Made by a program: the position numbers and the translations under genes. From Polyangiaceae bacterium (GTDB lineage: Bacteria; Myxococcota_A; Polyangia; Polyangiales; Polyangiaceae): a DNA stretch of 60,337 nucleotides. The notes under the pieces are model-generated. The model searched no databases. It saw only the letters and a list, made by a program, of their open reading frames with translations, and was not told where the DNA came from. The DNA is taken from the NCBI GenBank assembly GCA_025936045.1, contig JAICUB010000041.1, positions 1 to 60,337 on the forward strand, given 5' to 3'. Shown here piece by piece: positions 26,138 through 34,777 of the stretch (position 1 is the stretch's first letter; every line of letters begins with the position of its first letter).

Positions 26138-26166
26138 TTGTCCGCTTCGCGCGGGCACGGTATGAA
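26138..26166 (+). promoter_or_regulatory. Candidate sigma-70 promoter for the Cys-rich lipoprotein
   Basis: TTGTCC (26138-26143), a 17-base spacer, then TATGAA (26161-26166): four of six matches in each box with ideal spacing. The start codon at 26199 would leave a ~26-base leader. Divergent from the esterase promoter. Confidence 0.4.
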
Positions 26167-26198
26167 TCGTGTCTTCTCGCTTCAGCAACGGTGCCTCT

Positions 26199-26993
26199 AT
26201 GATCAAATGCCTCATCGTTCCCCTCGCGCTCCTCGCTTTTTCGGCCTGTTCGGTGGAGGCGGGCGGCCCGAAGGACACGGTTGACCCGGCGGTCAAGAAT
26301 CAATCCGCGTTTTGCACGACGTGGGCGAAGGCCGCCTGTAACGAGACGGTCGTCGCAAACTGCAACGAGGTCGATACCGAGACCTGCGTCCTCCACCAAA
26401 GCGCGTTCTGTCAGACGCTCGTGCCGGACATCGGGTATTCACCGAGTCAAGCGCAGGACTGTATCGATGCCGTGAAGGCCGCGTACGCAGACGCAGCGCT
26501 CGACGCCACTGAGGCTCTCGTCGTCTTGCGCCTCGGCGGCGCGTGCTCGCACCTCGTCGCAGGACCGGACAGAGCAGGGGAAGCGTGCACGGCGGACACG
26601 GACTGTGACACGACGAAGAATTACAGTTGCGTGATCAAGGGCGCGGACACGACCGGCACCTGTCAAATTCCTGCGATTCAGGCCAACGGCGCGCCCTGCG
26701 ACGCACTTGCGATGACGTGCGGCGGCGGCGCTTATTGCGACGGCGAGAACTGCCTGGTGAAGAAGGCCAAGGACAAGACGTGCACCTACGACGCGATGTG
26801 CGCGGACGGCCTGCGCTGCAGTATCCCCGTGGATTCCACCGACGGATCCGGCACTTGCGACGACAAGCTCGCGTCGAAGACGGCCTGCAGCTTCGACGGC
26901 GAATGCGCGACCGGCTTCTGTTACGAAAATACGATGGTTTGCACGACGAAAGTCGTCCTCACGGGCGCCGATCACATCTGCGATAACCTCTGA
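26199..26993 (+). CDS. Cys-rich lipoprotein (Dickkopf-like repeat type)
   Basis: 264 residues from ATG (a GTG 30 bases upstream is possible). Lipoprotein signal MIKCLIVPLALLAFSAC. The N-terminal half is helical with paired Cys (FCTTWAKAACNETVVANC). The C-terminal half has repeated short Cys units of the kind G..C....DC.....C....G.C (about 130-255), as in the myxobacterial Dickkopf-like Cys-rich family. Probably a disulfide-bonded surface protein; function unknown. It shares this plan with the larger lipoprotein at 47268-48995. Two bases separate it from the next gene. Confidence 0.75.
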   Translation: MIKCLIVPLALLAFSACSVEAGGPKDTVDPAVKNQSAFCTTWAKAACNETVVANCNEVDTETCVLHQSAFCQTLVPDIGYSPSQAQDCIDAVKAAYADAALDATEALVVLRLGGACSHLVAGPDRAGEACTADTDCDTTKNYSCVIKGADTTGTCQIPAIQANGAPCDALAMTCGGGAYCDGENCLVKKAKDKTCTYDAMCADGLRCSIPVDSTDGSGTCDDKLASKTACSFDGECATGFCYENTMVCTTKVVLTGADHICDNL

Positions 26994-26995
26994 CG

Positions 26996-27748
26996 ATGCG
27001 CCGGTCGCTCTTCGCCGCCTCGCTGCTCTTCATTCTGAGCGGTACGAGCGCGTGCGAAGACAAGCCGCCGCCCGCGGCGACCGCACCGAGCGCGAGCGTC
27101 GAACCGACACCCGCGCCTCCGCCGAAGCCGACGCTGCCGCCGACGCTCGCCGTCGACGCGAGCGGCGCGCTCGTGGCCGGCACGCGCGTGAGTCTCGACG
27201 GCTCCGGCGCGCCCGACCGGCTGAAGAACGAGCTCGCGCAGCACCGCGAGTTCATCGAAGGCAAAGAGGTGCGCTGCGCCGCCGAACGGCAGGTGAAGCC
27301 GGCTTACGTCGCGACCATGATCGACGCGCTCGGGGCGCTCGGGGCCGTGAAAGCCCTGGTCCGAACGTCGACGCGCTCGGAGTTCCCGGGCGAAGTCGGC
27401 TTCGTTTCGCTCGAGCGCGCGCGGTCGGCGCCGCCTTGCAGCGTGGTCGCGATGATCACCGAGGATCGCGGAAGCGCGGTATGGAGTTTGAAGGGCGGCG
27501 TCGCGGGCAAGCGCGGCAAGGGGATGGCAGGACCGGACCTCACGCTCACGGGCGAGACCCTCACGACGCACGCGAAGCAATGCGCCGCATCGCACACGCT
27601 CTTCGTGTCGGGTGCGAACGGCGTCGAATGGGGGCTCGTCTACGACCTCGCCGCTTCGACCAAGACGCTCCCGAAGGCGTACTTCACCGACGTCGCGGTG
27701 CTCGCCGTACCACCCGTTCCGGGCCGTCCGGTGGATCTCGGTCGCTGA
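26996..27748 (+). CDS. Lipoprotein of unknown function
   Basis: 250 residues. Signal with lipobox (LSGTSAC), then a Pro-rich spacer (PTPAPPPKPTLPP) and a folded domain of about 200 residues that looks alpha/beta (KNELAQHREFIEG, VKALVRTSTR, FVSGANGVEWGLVYDLA) with three Cys. The pattern 'A...MI.AL..LGAVKALVRT' loosely recalls the ExbD-like domain of transport proteins, but the TM segment is replaced by a lipobox. No firm family. Same operon as the Cys-rich lipoprotein; convergent with the response regulator 10 bases away. Confidence 0.6.
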   Translation: MRRSLFAASLLFILSGTSACEDKPPPAATAPSASVEPTPAPPPKPTLPPTLAVDASGALVAGTRVSLDGSGAPDRLKNELAQHREFIEGKEVRCAAERQVKPAYVATMIDALGALGAVKALVRTSTRSEFPGEVGFVSLERARSAPPCSVVAMITEDRGSAVWSLKGGVAGKRGKGMAGPDLTLTGETLTTHAKQCAASHTLFVSGANGVEWGLVYDLAASTKTLPKAYFTDVAVLAVPPVPGRPVDLGR

Positions 27749-27758
27749 ACGCCGAGAC

Positions 27759-28211
27759 TCAGCCGACGAGCGCGAGCACCTGCTCGACGTCCGCCGCCGA
27801 AAACGGCTTCTCGAGTCGTGCGCCCGAGTAGCGCGCCAAAAAATCTTCGGCCCAGCCCGCGCACGCGCCACCCGTCATGAGCACGAAGCGCGGCACGAGC
27901 TCGGGATGGACGCGCTCGACCGCGTTGTGCACGGACGAACCGTTCACGCCCGGCATGTCGAGATCACAGAGCACCAGGTCGAAGCGTGCGTCTTCGCCGA
28001 GTCGGCGTAGCGCTTCGGCGCCGCCCTCGACCACGACGACATCGTGGTTCTCCTCCAGCATGAAGCTCAGAGTCCGGCCGAGCAGCGGTTCGTCGTCGAT
28101 GACGAGAATCCGCGCGCGTCCGGTCCACGCGCCCGTCCGATGGAGTCCGCTGTCCTCGGTCCGCTCGGAACCAGCCCTGCTACCTGCCCGCGAGTCTTCG
28201 ATGGTCCTCAT
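27759..28211 (-). CDS. Single-domain response regulator
   Basis: 150 residues from ATG. An N-terminal disordered ~30 residues precede one receiver domain: acidic pair in ILVIDDEP, phospho-acceptor Asp in LVLCDLDMPG, Thr in FVLMTGG and Lys in LEKPFS, so all conserved residues are present. There is no output domain, as in CheY-like or Spo0F-like relays. No histidine kinase is encoded in the window. A TATATG on the minus strand (28237-28232) is a possible -10. Confidence 0.88.
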   Translation of the reverse strand: MRTIEDSRAGSRAGSERTEDSGLHRTGAWTGRARILVIDDEPLLGRTLSFMLEENHDVVVVEGGAEALRRLGEDARFDLVLCDLDMPGVNGSSVHNAVERVHPELVPRFVLMTGGACAGWAEDFLARYSGARLEKPFSAADVEQVLALVG

Positions 28212-28354
28212 GTGCCCCTCGATCGCCAAAACATATAGCACGGGGGGGCATCCGAGTTCGGGCACCGGTTCCGCACGGCACTTTTCACGTTACCCCCGGC
28301 GCAAATGCGAAGTTCGGGACCGCCGGCCCGCCGGATGGGGAGGAAACCTCCCTC

Positions 28355-28380
28355 GGGCGAATTGACTGGGCGAATTGACC
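28355..28380. repeat. Tandem 13-bp repeat upstream of the RpoH-like gene
   Basis: GGGCGAATTGACT (28355-28367) is followed immediately by GGGCGAATTGACC (28368-28380), 12 of 13 bases identical. Just before it a perfect 6-bp hairpin GGGAGG-AAA-CCTCCC lies at 28338-28352. The repeats sit 46-71 bases before the preferred GTG start and each contains TTGAC, a -35-like core. A regulator-binding pair or overlapping promoter is plausible; no matching -10 is obvious. Confidence 0.6.
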
Positions 28381-28425
28381 ACACAATGCGGCGGGCGCGG
28401 GAGTGCTAAGTCATCGGACCTAGCC

Positions 28426-29481
28426 GTGGCAACCAAGCGTCGCTCGACCAAGAAGGGACCCAAGCCGAGGGAAGAGGCCGAGGTCGAAGGCCGCGACGAT
28501 GGCGAAGCCGACGGAGCCGATGGCGGGGACGGCCCCGACGCCGTGGAGGCCGAGGACGACGTGCTCGAGGCCGCCGGTGAGCTCGTCGATGACGGCGACG
28601 GCTCGCACGGAGCCGAAGAGCCGAAAGGGCTCGCGCGTTACGATGCTCTCCAAGCGTACATGCGCGAGGTGCGGCGGCACCCGCTCCTCACTCCGGAGGA
28701 GGAGCACCGTCTCGCGGTCGACTACGCGAAGACGGGCGACGTCGATATCGCGGCGCGGCTCGTGACGGCGAACCTGCGTCTGGTCGTGAAGCTCGCTTAC
28801 GAATACCGCCGCGCGTTCAAGAACATGATGGACCTCGTGCAGGAGGGGAACATCGGCTTGATGCAAGCGGTGAAGCGCTACGACCCCTACCGCGGGGTGA
28901 AGCTCTCGAGCTACGCGGCATGGTGGATCCGCGCGTACATGCTGCGTTTCATCCTCAACAACTGGCGCCTCGTGAAGATCGGCACGACGCAGGCGCAGCG
29001 GAAGCTCTTCTTCAACTTGAGCAAGGAGAAGGCGAAGCTCAAGGCGCTCGGCATCGAGCCGACGAGCGAGGAAATCGCCAAGCGCCTGAACGTCGCCGAG
29101 GGTGACGTGATCGAGATGGATCGCCGCCTCGCGCGCGCGGACGCGTCGCTCGACACGCCGGTCGCGAGCAGCGACGGCCGCACCACGACGCGACTGGAGC
29201 TCTTACCGGGCAGCAACGAGACACCCGAAGCCGCGACGGAGTCGGCCGAGCTCGAAGAAGTGCTCCACGAGCAGCTCGAAGCATTCCGCCAGACGCTCAC
29301 GGGCAAGGACGTACAGATTTTCGAGAAGCGCCTGGTCGCCGACGAGCCGCTCACGCTCCAGGAGCTCGGCGACCAATTCGGCGTCTCGCGCGAGCGGGTG
29401 CGCCAGCTCGAAGCGCGCCTCACCGGCCGGCTCCGCGAGTATCTGAAGAAGACGCTCGGCGACGCGGTCGGCGTCGGTTAG
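28426..29481 (+). CDS. rpoH: RNA polymerase sigma factor, RpoH (sigma-32) class
   Basis: 351 residues from GTG (an in-frame TTG at 28375 would add 17, but would lie on the tandem repeat). The N-terminal ~65 residues are Lys-rich then very acidic and not part of the fold. Region 1.2-2 follows (LQAYMREVRRHPLLTPEEE; LVVKLAYEYRRAFKNMMDLVQEGNIGLMQAVKRYDP), then the RpoH box QRKLFFNL and C-terminal region 4 (LTLQELGDQFGVSRERVRQLE). The RpoH box supports the sigma-32 class, directing heat-shock or developmental genes; myxobacteria carry several paralogs, so heat shock itself is not certain. Followed by rsmI after 21 bases. Confidence 0.9.
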   Translation: MATKRRSTKKGPKPREEAEVEGRDDGEADGADGGDGPDAVEAEDDVLEAAGELVDDGDGSHGAEEPKGLARYDALQAYMREVRRHPLLTPEEEHRLAVDYAKTGDVDIAARLVTANLRLVVKLAYEYRRAFKNMMDLVQEGNIGLMQAVKRYDPYRGVKLSSYAAWWIRAYMLRFILNNWRLVKIGTTQAQRKLFFNLSKEKAKLKALGIEPTSEEIAKRLNVAEGDVIEMDRRLARADASLDTPVASSDGRTTTRLELLPGSNETPEAATESAELEEVLHEQLEAFRQTLTGKDVQIFEKRLVADEPLTLQELGDQFGVSRERVRQLEARLTGRLREYLKKTLGDAVGVG

Positions 29482-29502
29482 CCGCCGGTTTCGGGTGCGA
29501 GC

Positions 29503-30339
29503 TTGCCGACGCTCTACGTCGTAGCAACGCCGATCGGCAACCTCGGTGACCTCACGCCGCGAGCGCGGGAAGCGCTCGGCGCGGCGAGCCGCATCTTTGC
29601 CGAGGACACGCGGCGCACGCGCGGTTTGCTCGCGTACGCGGGCATCGCGGGAAAAGCCCTGATCCGCGTCGATTCCCACGCGACACCCGAGCGCCTCGCG
29701 CGGCTGGTCGAAGGTTTCGAGGCGAACGAGAGCGTCGCGCTCGTCACGGACGCGGGCGCGCCCGGCGTGAGCGATCCCGGAGCGGCGCTCGTACGGGCGG
29801 CGGCGGAAGCGGGCGTGCGTGTCGTCCCCATCCCCGGTCCGAGCGCCGTCACGGCGGCGATTGCAGCGTCGGGCCTCGTCGAGGGGCCATTTTTGTTTCT
29901 CGGTTTCCTACCCCGTCACGGCAAGAAGCGAACACTCGTGCTCGAGCGCATCGCCGCGACCGCGGAACCGGTCGTGCTGTTCGAGTCGCCGCAGCGGATC
30001 GTCGAAACGTTGCGCGACCTCGCGGCGGGAACGCCCGAGCGCGAAGCGGCGCTCTGCCGCGAGCTCACCAAGCTCCATGAAGAGATTTTGCGGGGCCGGC
30101 TGGCTGCCCTCGCAACGCTCGAGCGCGAGTGGCTCGGGGAGATCACTCTCGTGCTCGGTGGTCACGCCGTCGCCGAACGCGCGGACACCGCGGCGGATCC
30201 GGCCGAAATCGACGCCGAAATCGCGAGTCGGCTCGCGAAGGGCGCGAGCCCGAAGGATCTCGCGGCCGAGCTCGCGGCGCGTCTGAAGATCCCGCGCCGG
30301 AACGCCTACGCGCGCGTCCTCGCCGTCCGCGGCGCGTGA
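29503..30339 (+). CDS. rsmI: 16S rRNA (cytidine1402-2'-O)-methyltransferase
   Basis: 278 residues from TTG. Tetrapyrrole-methylase fold with the RsmI signatures TPIGNLGDLTPRA (N-terminus), EDTRRTRGLL (about 36-45), TDAGAPGVSDPG (about 83-94) and PGPSAVTAAIAASGL (about 110-124). It 2'-O-methylates C1402 of 16S rRNA with SAM. C-terminal tail includes the family's helical extension with KGASPKDLAAELA. It lies 21 bases downstream of the sigma gene and is probably co-transcribed. Confidence 0.95.
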   Translation: MPTLYVVATPIGNLGDLTPRAREALGAASRIFAEDTRRTRGLLAYAGIAGKALIRVDSHATPERLARLVEGFEANESVALVTDAGAPGVSDPGAALVRAAAEAGVRVVPIPGPSAVTAAIAASGLVEGPFLFLGFLPRHGKKRTLVLERIAATAEPVVLFESPQRIVETLRDLAAGTPEREAALCRELTKLHEEILRGRLAALATLEREWLGEITLVLGGHAVAERADTAADPAEIDAEIASRLAKGASPKDLAAELAARLKIPRRNAYARVLAVRGA

Positions 30340-30359
30340 GCCGTGGTACCTCCACGGTC

Positions 30360-30941
30360 ATGGCGACGGTCGGCGTCATCCTGGCGAGCGTGCGTGAGGG
30401 GCGGCGTGGTGAAGCGTTTGCCCACTGGCTGCTCGAGCTCGCGGGCTCACACGCCGGCTTGGAGGCGGAGCTCCTCGACCTCCGTGACTGGCCGCTCCCG
30501 AGCTACTCGTATGCCGTACGCGGCGTCGAAGCCGAGAAGCATTACCCCGCCGACAGCCTGCAGGCGCGCTGGGCGGCGTCGATTCGAAGGTGCGACGGCT
30601 TCGCGATCGTCTCGCCCGAGTACAACCGCGGCTACCCGGGCCAGCTCAAGACCGCGCTCGATTCGCTTTATCAAGCCTGGAATTACAAACCCGTCGCCTT
30701 CCTCACGTACGGAGGCATCGCGGCCGGCTCGCGCGCGGCGGAGCAGCTCGCCCAGGTCACGAGGGAGCTCAAGCTCGTGCCGTTGCGCGACGAAGTGAAC
30801 CTGAGCCTCGGCGGCCTCGCCGTGGACGAGCGCGGCTTCCCGAGCGGCGAGCTTTATCGAAAGAAAGCCCAGACGCTGCTCGGCGAGCTCGCCTTCTGGG
30901 TGGACCTATTGAAGAGCGGTCGCGAAGGTCTTCAGCGCTGA
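30360..30941 (+). CDS. NADPH-dependent FMN reductase family protein
   Basis: 193 residues from ATG. Flavodoxin-like fold: GVILASVREGRRGEAF at the FMN phosphate loop, SPEYNRGYPGQLKTALD as the family signature (about 82-98) and TYGGIAAGSRAAEQL. It probably reduces FMN, quinones or similar with NAD(P)H in the cytoplasm. Precise substrate unknown. It follows rsmI by 20 bases. Longer in-frame sequence upstream is rsmI shadow. Confidence 0.88.
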   Translation: MATVGVILASVREGRRGEAFAHWLLELAGSHAGLEAELLDLRDWPLPSYSYAVRGVEAEKHYPADSLQARWAASIRRCDGFAIVSPEYNRGYPGQLKTALDSLYQAWNYKPVAFLTYGGIAAGSRAAEQLAQVTRELKLVPLRDEVNLSLGGLAVDERGFPSGELYRKKAQTLLGELAFWVDLLKSGREGLQR

Positions 30942-30955
30942 ATCCGCCGGATTTT
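30941..30955 (+). terminator. Weak intrinsic terminator after the FMN reductase
   Basis: AATCC-GCC-GGATT followed by TT (AATCCGCCGGATTTT): a 5-bp stem that overlaps the stop codon, with a 4-base T-run. The stem is short and AT-containing, so termination is probably partial. Confidence 0.3.
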
Positions 30956-30998
30956 ACGCCTCGAGTCTCTTCCAGGCACCCGTGCTAAAAGCCCGCCC

Positions 30999-32588
30999 GT
31001 GTTCGAGGCGCTCACCCGAGGTTTTCGCGAAGCTCAGAACCGCCTGGCGGGGCTGACCGAGCTCAACGAGAAGAACTTAGAAGCCGCACTGCGCGAGGTG
31101 CGCACGTCCCTGCTCGAGGCCGACGTCGAGCTCGGCGTCGTCAAGCGCTTCCTCGAAGAGGTCGAGAAGAAGGCGCTCGGCACCACCGTGCAGACGCGCA
31201 TCCGTCACGGCGGCGAGACGCACAAGGTCACGGCGGGCGAGCAGTTCGTGAAGATTTGCCACGACCAGCTCGTCGGCATGATGAACTTCGAGGGCGATCC
31301 GATCGCTCTCGCTCCGAGCGGACGCACGGGCGTGATGATGGTGGGCCTCCAGGGCTCGGGCAAGACGACCACCGCCGCGAAGATCGCGCGCTGGCTCGAG
31401 AAGCAGGGCAAGAAGCCGCTGCTCGTCGCCGCCGACATGCAGCGACCCGCCGCAGTCGAGCAGCTCCAGGTACTCGGCGCGCAGATCGGCGTTCCCGTCT
31501 TCAATCTGCCGGGTCAGACGCCGCTCGACATCTGCCGCGCCGCGCCCGACGAGGCCGCGCGCACGGGCCGTGACGTCATCGTCTACGACACCGCGGGACG
31601 TCTCGCGATCGACGAGCCGTTGATGCAGGAGCTCGCCGCGATCAAAAGCGCGGTCGAGCCTTCGAATATCTTCCTGGTCGTCGACGCGATGATCGGCCAA
31701 GACGCCGTAAAAACGGCCAAGAGCTTCAACGAGCGCCTCGGCATCACCGGAGTCGTGCTCACCAAGCTCGACGGCGACGCGCGCGGCGGCGCGGCCCTCA
31801 GCGTGAAGGAAGTCACCGGCGCTCCCGTCGTGTTCGCCGGCATGGGGGAGACGACGGACAAGCTCGAACCGTTCCGCGCCGAAGGCATGGCGAGCCGCGT
31901 GCTCGGCATGGGCGACGTCGTCGGCCTGATTCAAGATTTCGAAGCGGTCGTCGACGAGAAGCAAGCCGAGAAGGACGCGCAGCGCATGATGCGCGGCGAG
32001 TTCACGCTCGACGACTTCTTGAATCAGATTCGCATGCTGCAGAAGATGGGGTCGCTGTCGGACCTCGTCGACAAGATCCCGGGCCTCTCCGGCATGGTGC
32101 CGCCCGGAGCCGCGCAGCAGCTCGACGATCGCGAGCTCGTGCGCATCGAAGCGATGATTCAGTCGATGACGGGCGAGGAGCGCGACGACCCGAACTCCCT
32201 CGTGCGCGAGCCGTCACGCGTGAAGCGCATCTCGCGCGGCTCGGGCCAATCGGCCGAGGCCATCGGCGAGCTGGTTCAAAAGTTCCTCTTCATGCGCCAG
32301 ATGATGGGCGGGTTCGGCCAAAATCTAGGGGTGATGGGGAATATTCCGGGCCTTCGGAACATCGCCATGGCGCGAAACGCGAGAAAAGCGATGCAAGGCG
32401 GCGGGTTTCCGGGCATACCCGGGATGGGTTTTCCGGGTATGGGAGGCCTCGGCTTCCCCGGCATGGGGGGGCCGGGCGGCGGCGACGCGGCGCCGAAGAT
32501 GCGAGTTCTCAGTAAGTCCGAGAAGAACGCGCGCAAGAACCAGCGCAAGCGCGAACGAGATGCCCGCAAGAAAGGCAAGAAGCGATGA
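30999..32588 (+). CDS. ffh: Signal recognition particle protein
   Basis: 529 residues from GTG. N domain (MFEALTRGFREAQNRLAGL), G domain with GLQGSGKTTTAAK (about 112-124), DMQRPAA, DTAGR and TKLDGDARGG, then the methionine-rich M domain (about 325-450) that binds 4.5S RNA and signal sequences. The C-terminal ~80 residues are a Gly/Met/Pro-rich stretch (FPGIPGMGFPGMGGLG) and a very basic tail, longer than in E. coli Ffh (~453). It targets nascent membrane proteins co-translationally. Its stop overlaps the next gene (ATGA), and no ffs RNA is visible nearby. Confidence 0.96.
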   Translation: MFEALTRGFREAQNRLAGLTELNEKNLEAALREVRTSLLEADVELGVVKRFLEEVEKKALGTTVQTRIRHGGETHKVTAGEQFVKICHDQLVGMMNFEGDPIALAPSGRTGVMMVGLQGSGKTTTAAKIARWLEKQGKKPLLVAADMQRPAAVEQLQVLGAQIGVPVFNLPGQTPLDICRAAPDEAARTGRDVIVYDTAGRLAIDEPLMQELAAIKSAVEPSNIFLVVDAMIGQDAVKTAKSFNERLGITGVVLTKLDGDARGGAALSVKEVTGAPVVFAGMGETTDKLEPFRAEGMASRVLGMGDVVGLIQDFEAVVDEKQAEKDAQRMMRGEFTLDDFLNQIRMLQKMGSLSDLVDKIPGLSGMVPPGAAQQLDDRELVRIEAMIQSMTGEERDDPNSLVREPSRVKRISRGSGQSAEAIGELVQKFLFMRQMMGGFGQNLGVMGNIPGLRNIAMARNARKAMQGGGFPGIPGMGFPGMGGLGFPGMGGPGGGDAAPKMRVLSKSEKNARKNQRKRERDARKKGKKR

Positions 32589-33277
32589 AGTCCGGGGCCC
32601 TTAGGATGTCACTGTGGTGCGCGCTCGCGCTCGGCGCATGCGCGAGCCCGGGCGAAGCGCCCAAGGTCGACGACGCGGTGAACGCGCTCGTGCTCCCGGA
32701 CGTGCCGACCGACGTGCAAAATCGGACGCTCGTCGATTTCGGCGGCTACGTGCATCTCGAGGGCTGGGATCTTTCGCCGGCGGAGCGCGCGACGCCCGGC
32801 TCGACCGTGCACCTGAAGCTTTACTGGCGTTCGGTGAAGAAGCTCTCGCCTGGCTGGGCGCTCTTCACGCACGTCATCGTGGCCGACGCGCCGAAGCCGT
32901 ATGCGTACGACGACGTCGGTGTGCTGCGCCAGAAGCTCTCGCCGAGCGACTGGATCCCCGGCAACGTCTACATCGACGAACAGGACATCGCGGTGCCGAA
33001 CACCCAATCACCCGACTTCACGCTCGCCGTCGGCCTCGGCCACGAGGCGGTCCAGGTCGCGGGCAGCGAGGTCGAGGGGCTGTCGGGCACGCGGTTGGAA
33101 ATTCTGAGCGGCCTCTCGGACGGCCATGACCGCGCGATCATCGCCCGGCTTGCCACTGGCGTTACCCCGGGCGAAAAAGCACCGGCACGCGCCGAGAAAA
33201 GGCGTGGGCCGCCACCTTTCGCCAAAGGCCGCATGCCCGCGAGACCTGCAGGGAACGATCTCAAGGAGAAGCCATGA
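32585..33277 (+). CDS. Lipoprotein with a beta-sandwich domain, paralogous to the next gene
   Basis: 230 residues. Signal ends at LALGACAS (lipobox). A domain at about 35-185 contains GSTVHLKLYWRSV, GWALFTHVIV, WIPGNVYIDEQ and DRAIIARL, which align in order with residues of the following protein. The same pattern (long YW strand, 'LFTHV', 'PG.vY.DEQ') resembles the C-terminal beta-sandwich seen in some PMT/ArnT-type glycosyltransferases, suggesting carbohydrate or lipid-linked sugar binding (inference). C-terminal tail is basic/Pro-rich. Coupled to ffh by ATGA overlap. Confidence 0.7.
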   Translation: MKSGALRMSLWCALALGACASPGEAPKVDDAVNALVLPDVPTDVQNRTLVDFGGYVHLEGWDLSPAERATPGSTVHLKLYWRSVKKLSPGWALFTHVIVADAPKPYAYDDVGVLRQKLSPSDWIPGNVYIDEQDIAVPNTQSPDFTLAVGLGHEAVQVAGSEVEGLSGTRLEILSGLSDGHDRAIIARLATGVTPGEKAPARAEKRRGPPPFAKGRMPARPAGNDLKEKP

Positions 33278-34743
33278 CCGCCCGTTTGCCGATTGCCTTA
33301 CTTGCTCTGACGCTCGCCTTCGGTTGCTCGAAGAAGAAGGCGCACCACAAGATCGACCCGGAAGAGCAGAGAGCGCGACTCGAGCAATACATTCTCCCGC
33401 AGGCGCCCGAGATCAAGAACAAGCTCCAGACCAAGTTCGGGGAGAGCGCCACGCTGCTCGGCTACAACCTCGACGCCGACGAGCCGCTTCGGCCGGGGCA
33501 GAAGGTCAAGCTCACTTTCTACTGGCAGATCACGGCCCCTATCAGCGGCGGCTACAAGCTCTTCACGCAAGTCCTCGACGCGTCGGGCGAGAAGCTCGTC
33601 AACATCGACCGCAATGCGCCGCTCCGTCCGGGCAAGAAGAACAAGCTCGGCGGCTTACCCGTGTCCGCATGGGAGCCAGGCAAGGTCTACGTCGACGAGC
33701 AGACCTTCCATGTGCCGCGCGCGAAGACGGAGACGATTCAGGTCATCACCGGCTTTTACAACAAGGAAGGCCGGCTGGCGGTCAGCAACGGACCGAAGGA
33801 CAGCGCGGATCGCGCGATCGTTGCGAGCTTCACGCTGCAGCCCTCCGAGGCGCAGCTGCGCCAGCGCATCGCGCAGGTGCCCGAAATCTCGGTCGATAAG
33901 CTCGAGAAGACCGATAAGATCAACATCGACGGCAAGCTGGACGAAGCGGCTTGGAAGACCGCGCCGGTGCTCGGCCCGTTCGTCGACGTGAAGAACGGCG
34001 GCACGCCGAAGGACTCGCCCGTCAACGGCTCGGCGCGGATCCTCTGGAACGATACGAACCTCTACCTCGGCGTCGAGGTGGCGGAGACGAACCTCGTCGG
34101 CGGCTTCCCCAAGACCGCGAAGGATCCGCATCTCTGGACCAAGGACACCGTCGAGATCATGGTCGACCCCGACGGCGACGGGGACAACGAGGACTACTAC
34201 GAGATCCAAATCGGGCCGCAGAACCTCGTATTCGATACGCAGTACGACAAGTACAACGAGCCGAAGACGGAGCCGGACGGCCCCTTCGGTCACGAGGATT
34301 GGTCGGCGAAGCTGAAGAGCGCGGTGGTGCTCGACGGCACGCTCGACAAGCCGGACGACGCGGACAAGGGCTACACGGTCGAGGCGATGATCCCGTGGAA
34401 GAGCTTCACCAAGGCGAAGAAGACGCCGCCCGCGCTCGGGGACACCTGGCGCCTGAACCTCTACGCGATGAAGGACAACTCCGGCGTCGCCTGGTCACCC
34501 ATCTACGACCAGGGCAATTTTCACAAAGCTTCGCGTTTCGGCCGCGTTCGCTTCACGGCGAAAGGCTGGACTCCCCCGGCGGAGACGCCGGACGGCGGCG
34601 CACCCGCTACGGCAGGTAGCGCGGCGCCGGGCAGCTCCGCCGCACCGTCGACGAGCGCGATGGTTCCGGCGTCGCCCAAGACCGCGGCGAGCACCCTCAA
34701 AGAGCCGACGGCGCGACCGCTTCCCGCCCCGTCCGCGAAGTAA
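33274..34743 (+). CDS. Lipoprotein with beta-sandwich plus CBM9-like domain
   Basis: 489 residues, ATG overlapping the previous stop (ATGA). Signal ends at LAFGCSK. Residues ~25-195 repeat the domain of the preceding gene (KVKLTFYWQI, YKLFTQVLD, WEPGKVYVDEQ, DRAIVASF). Residues ~210-420 form a CBM9/DOMON-like beta-sandwich: INIDGKLDEAAW, LWTKDTVEIMVDPDGDGDNEDYYEIQI and a closing FGRVRF strand; the Asp-rich loop may bind calcium. A Pro/Ala/Ser tail ends the protein. Probably a surface protein that binds a carbohydrate ligand. Unusual to find with ffh. Confidence 0.78.
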   Translation: MTARLPIALLALTLAFGCSKKKAHHKIDPEEQRARLEQYILPQAPEIKNKLQTKFGESATLLGYNLDADEPLRPGQKVKLTFYWQITAPISGGYKLFTQVLDASGEKLVNIDRNAPLRPGKKNKLGGLPVSAWEPGKVYVDEQTFHVPRAKTETIQVITGFYNKEGRLAVSNGPKDSADRAIVASFTLQPSEAQLRQRIAQVPEISVDKLEKTDKINIDGKLDEAAWKTAPVLGPFVDVKNGGTPKDSPVNGSARILWNDTNLYLGVEVAETNLVGGFPKTAKDPHLWTKDTVEIMVDPDGDGDNEDYYEIQIGPQNLVFDTQYDKYNEPKTEPDGPFGHEDWSAKLKSAVVLDGTLDKPDDADKGYTVEAMIPWKSFTKAKKTPPALGDTWRLNLYAMKDNSGVAWSPIYDQGNFHKASRFGRVRFTAKGWTPPAETPDGGAPATAGSAAPGSSAAPSTSAMVPASPKTAASTLKEPTARPLPAPSAK

Positions 34744-34777
34744 CCCGCCCGTCCAACGGCCGAGCGAGCGAGCGCGC

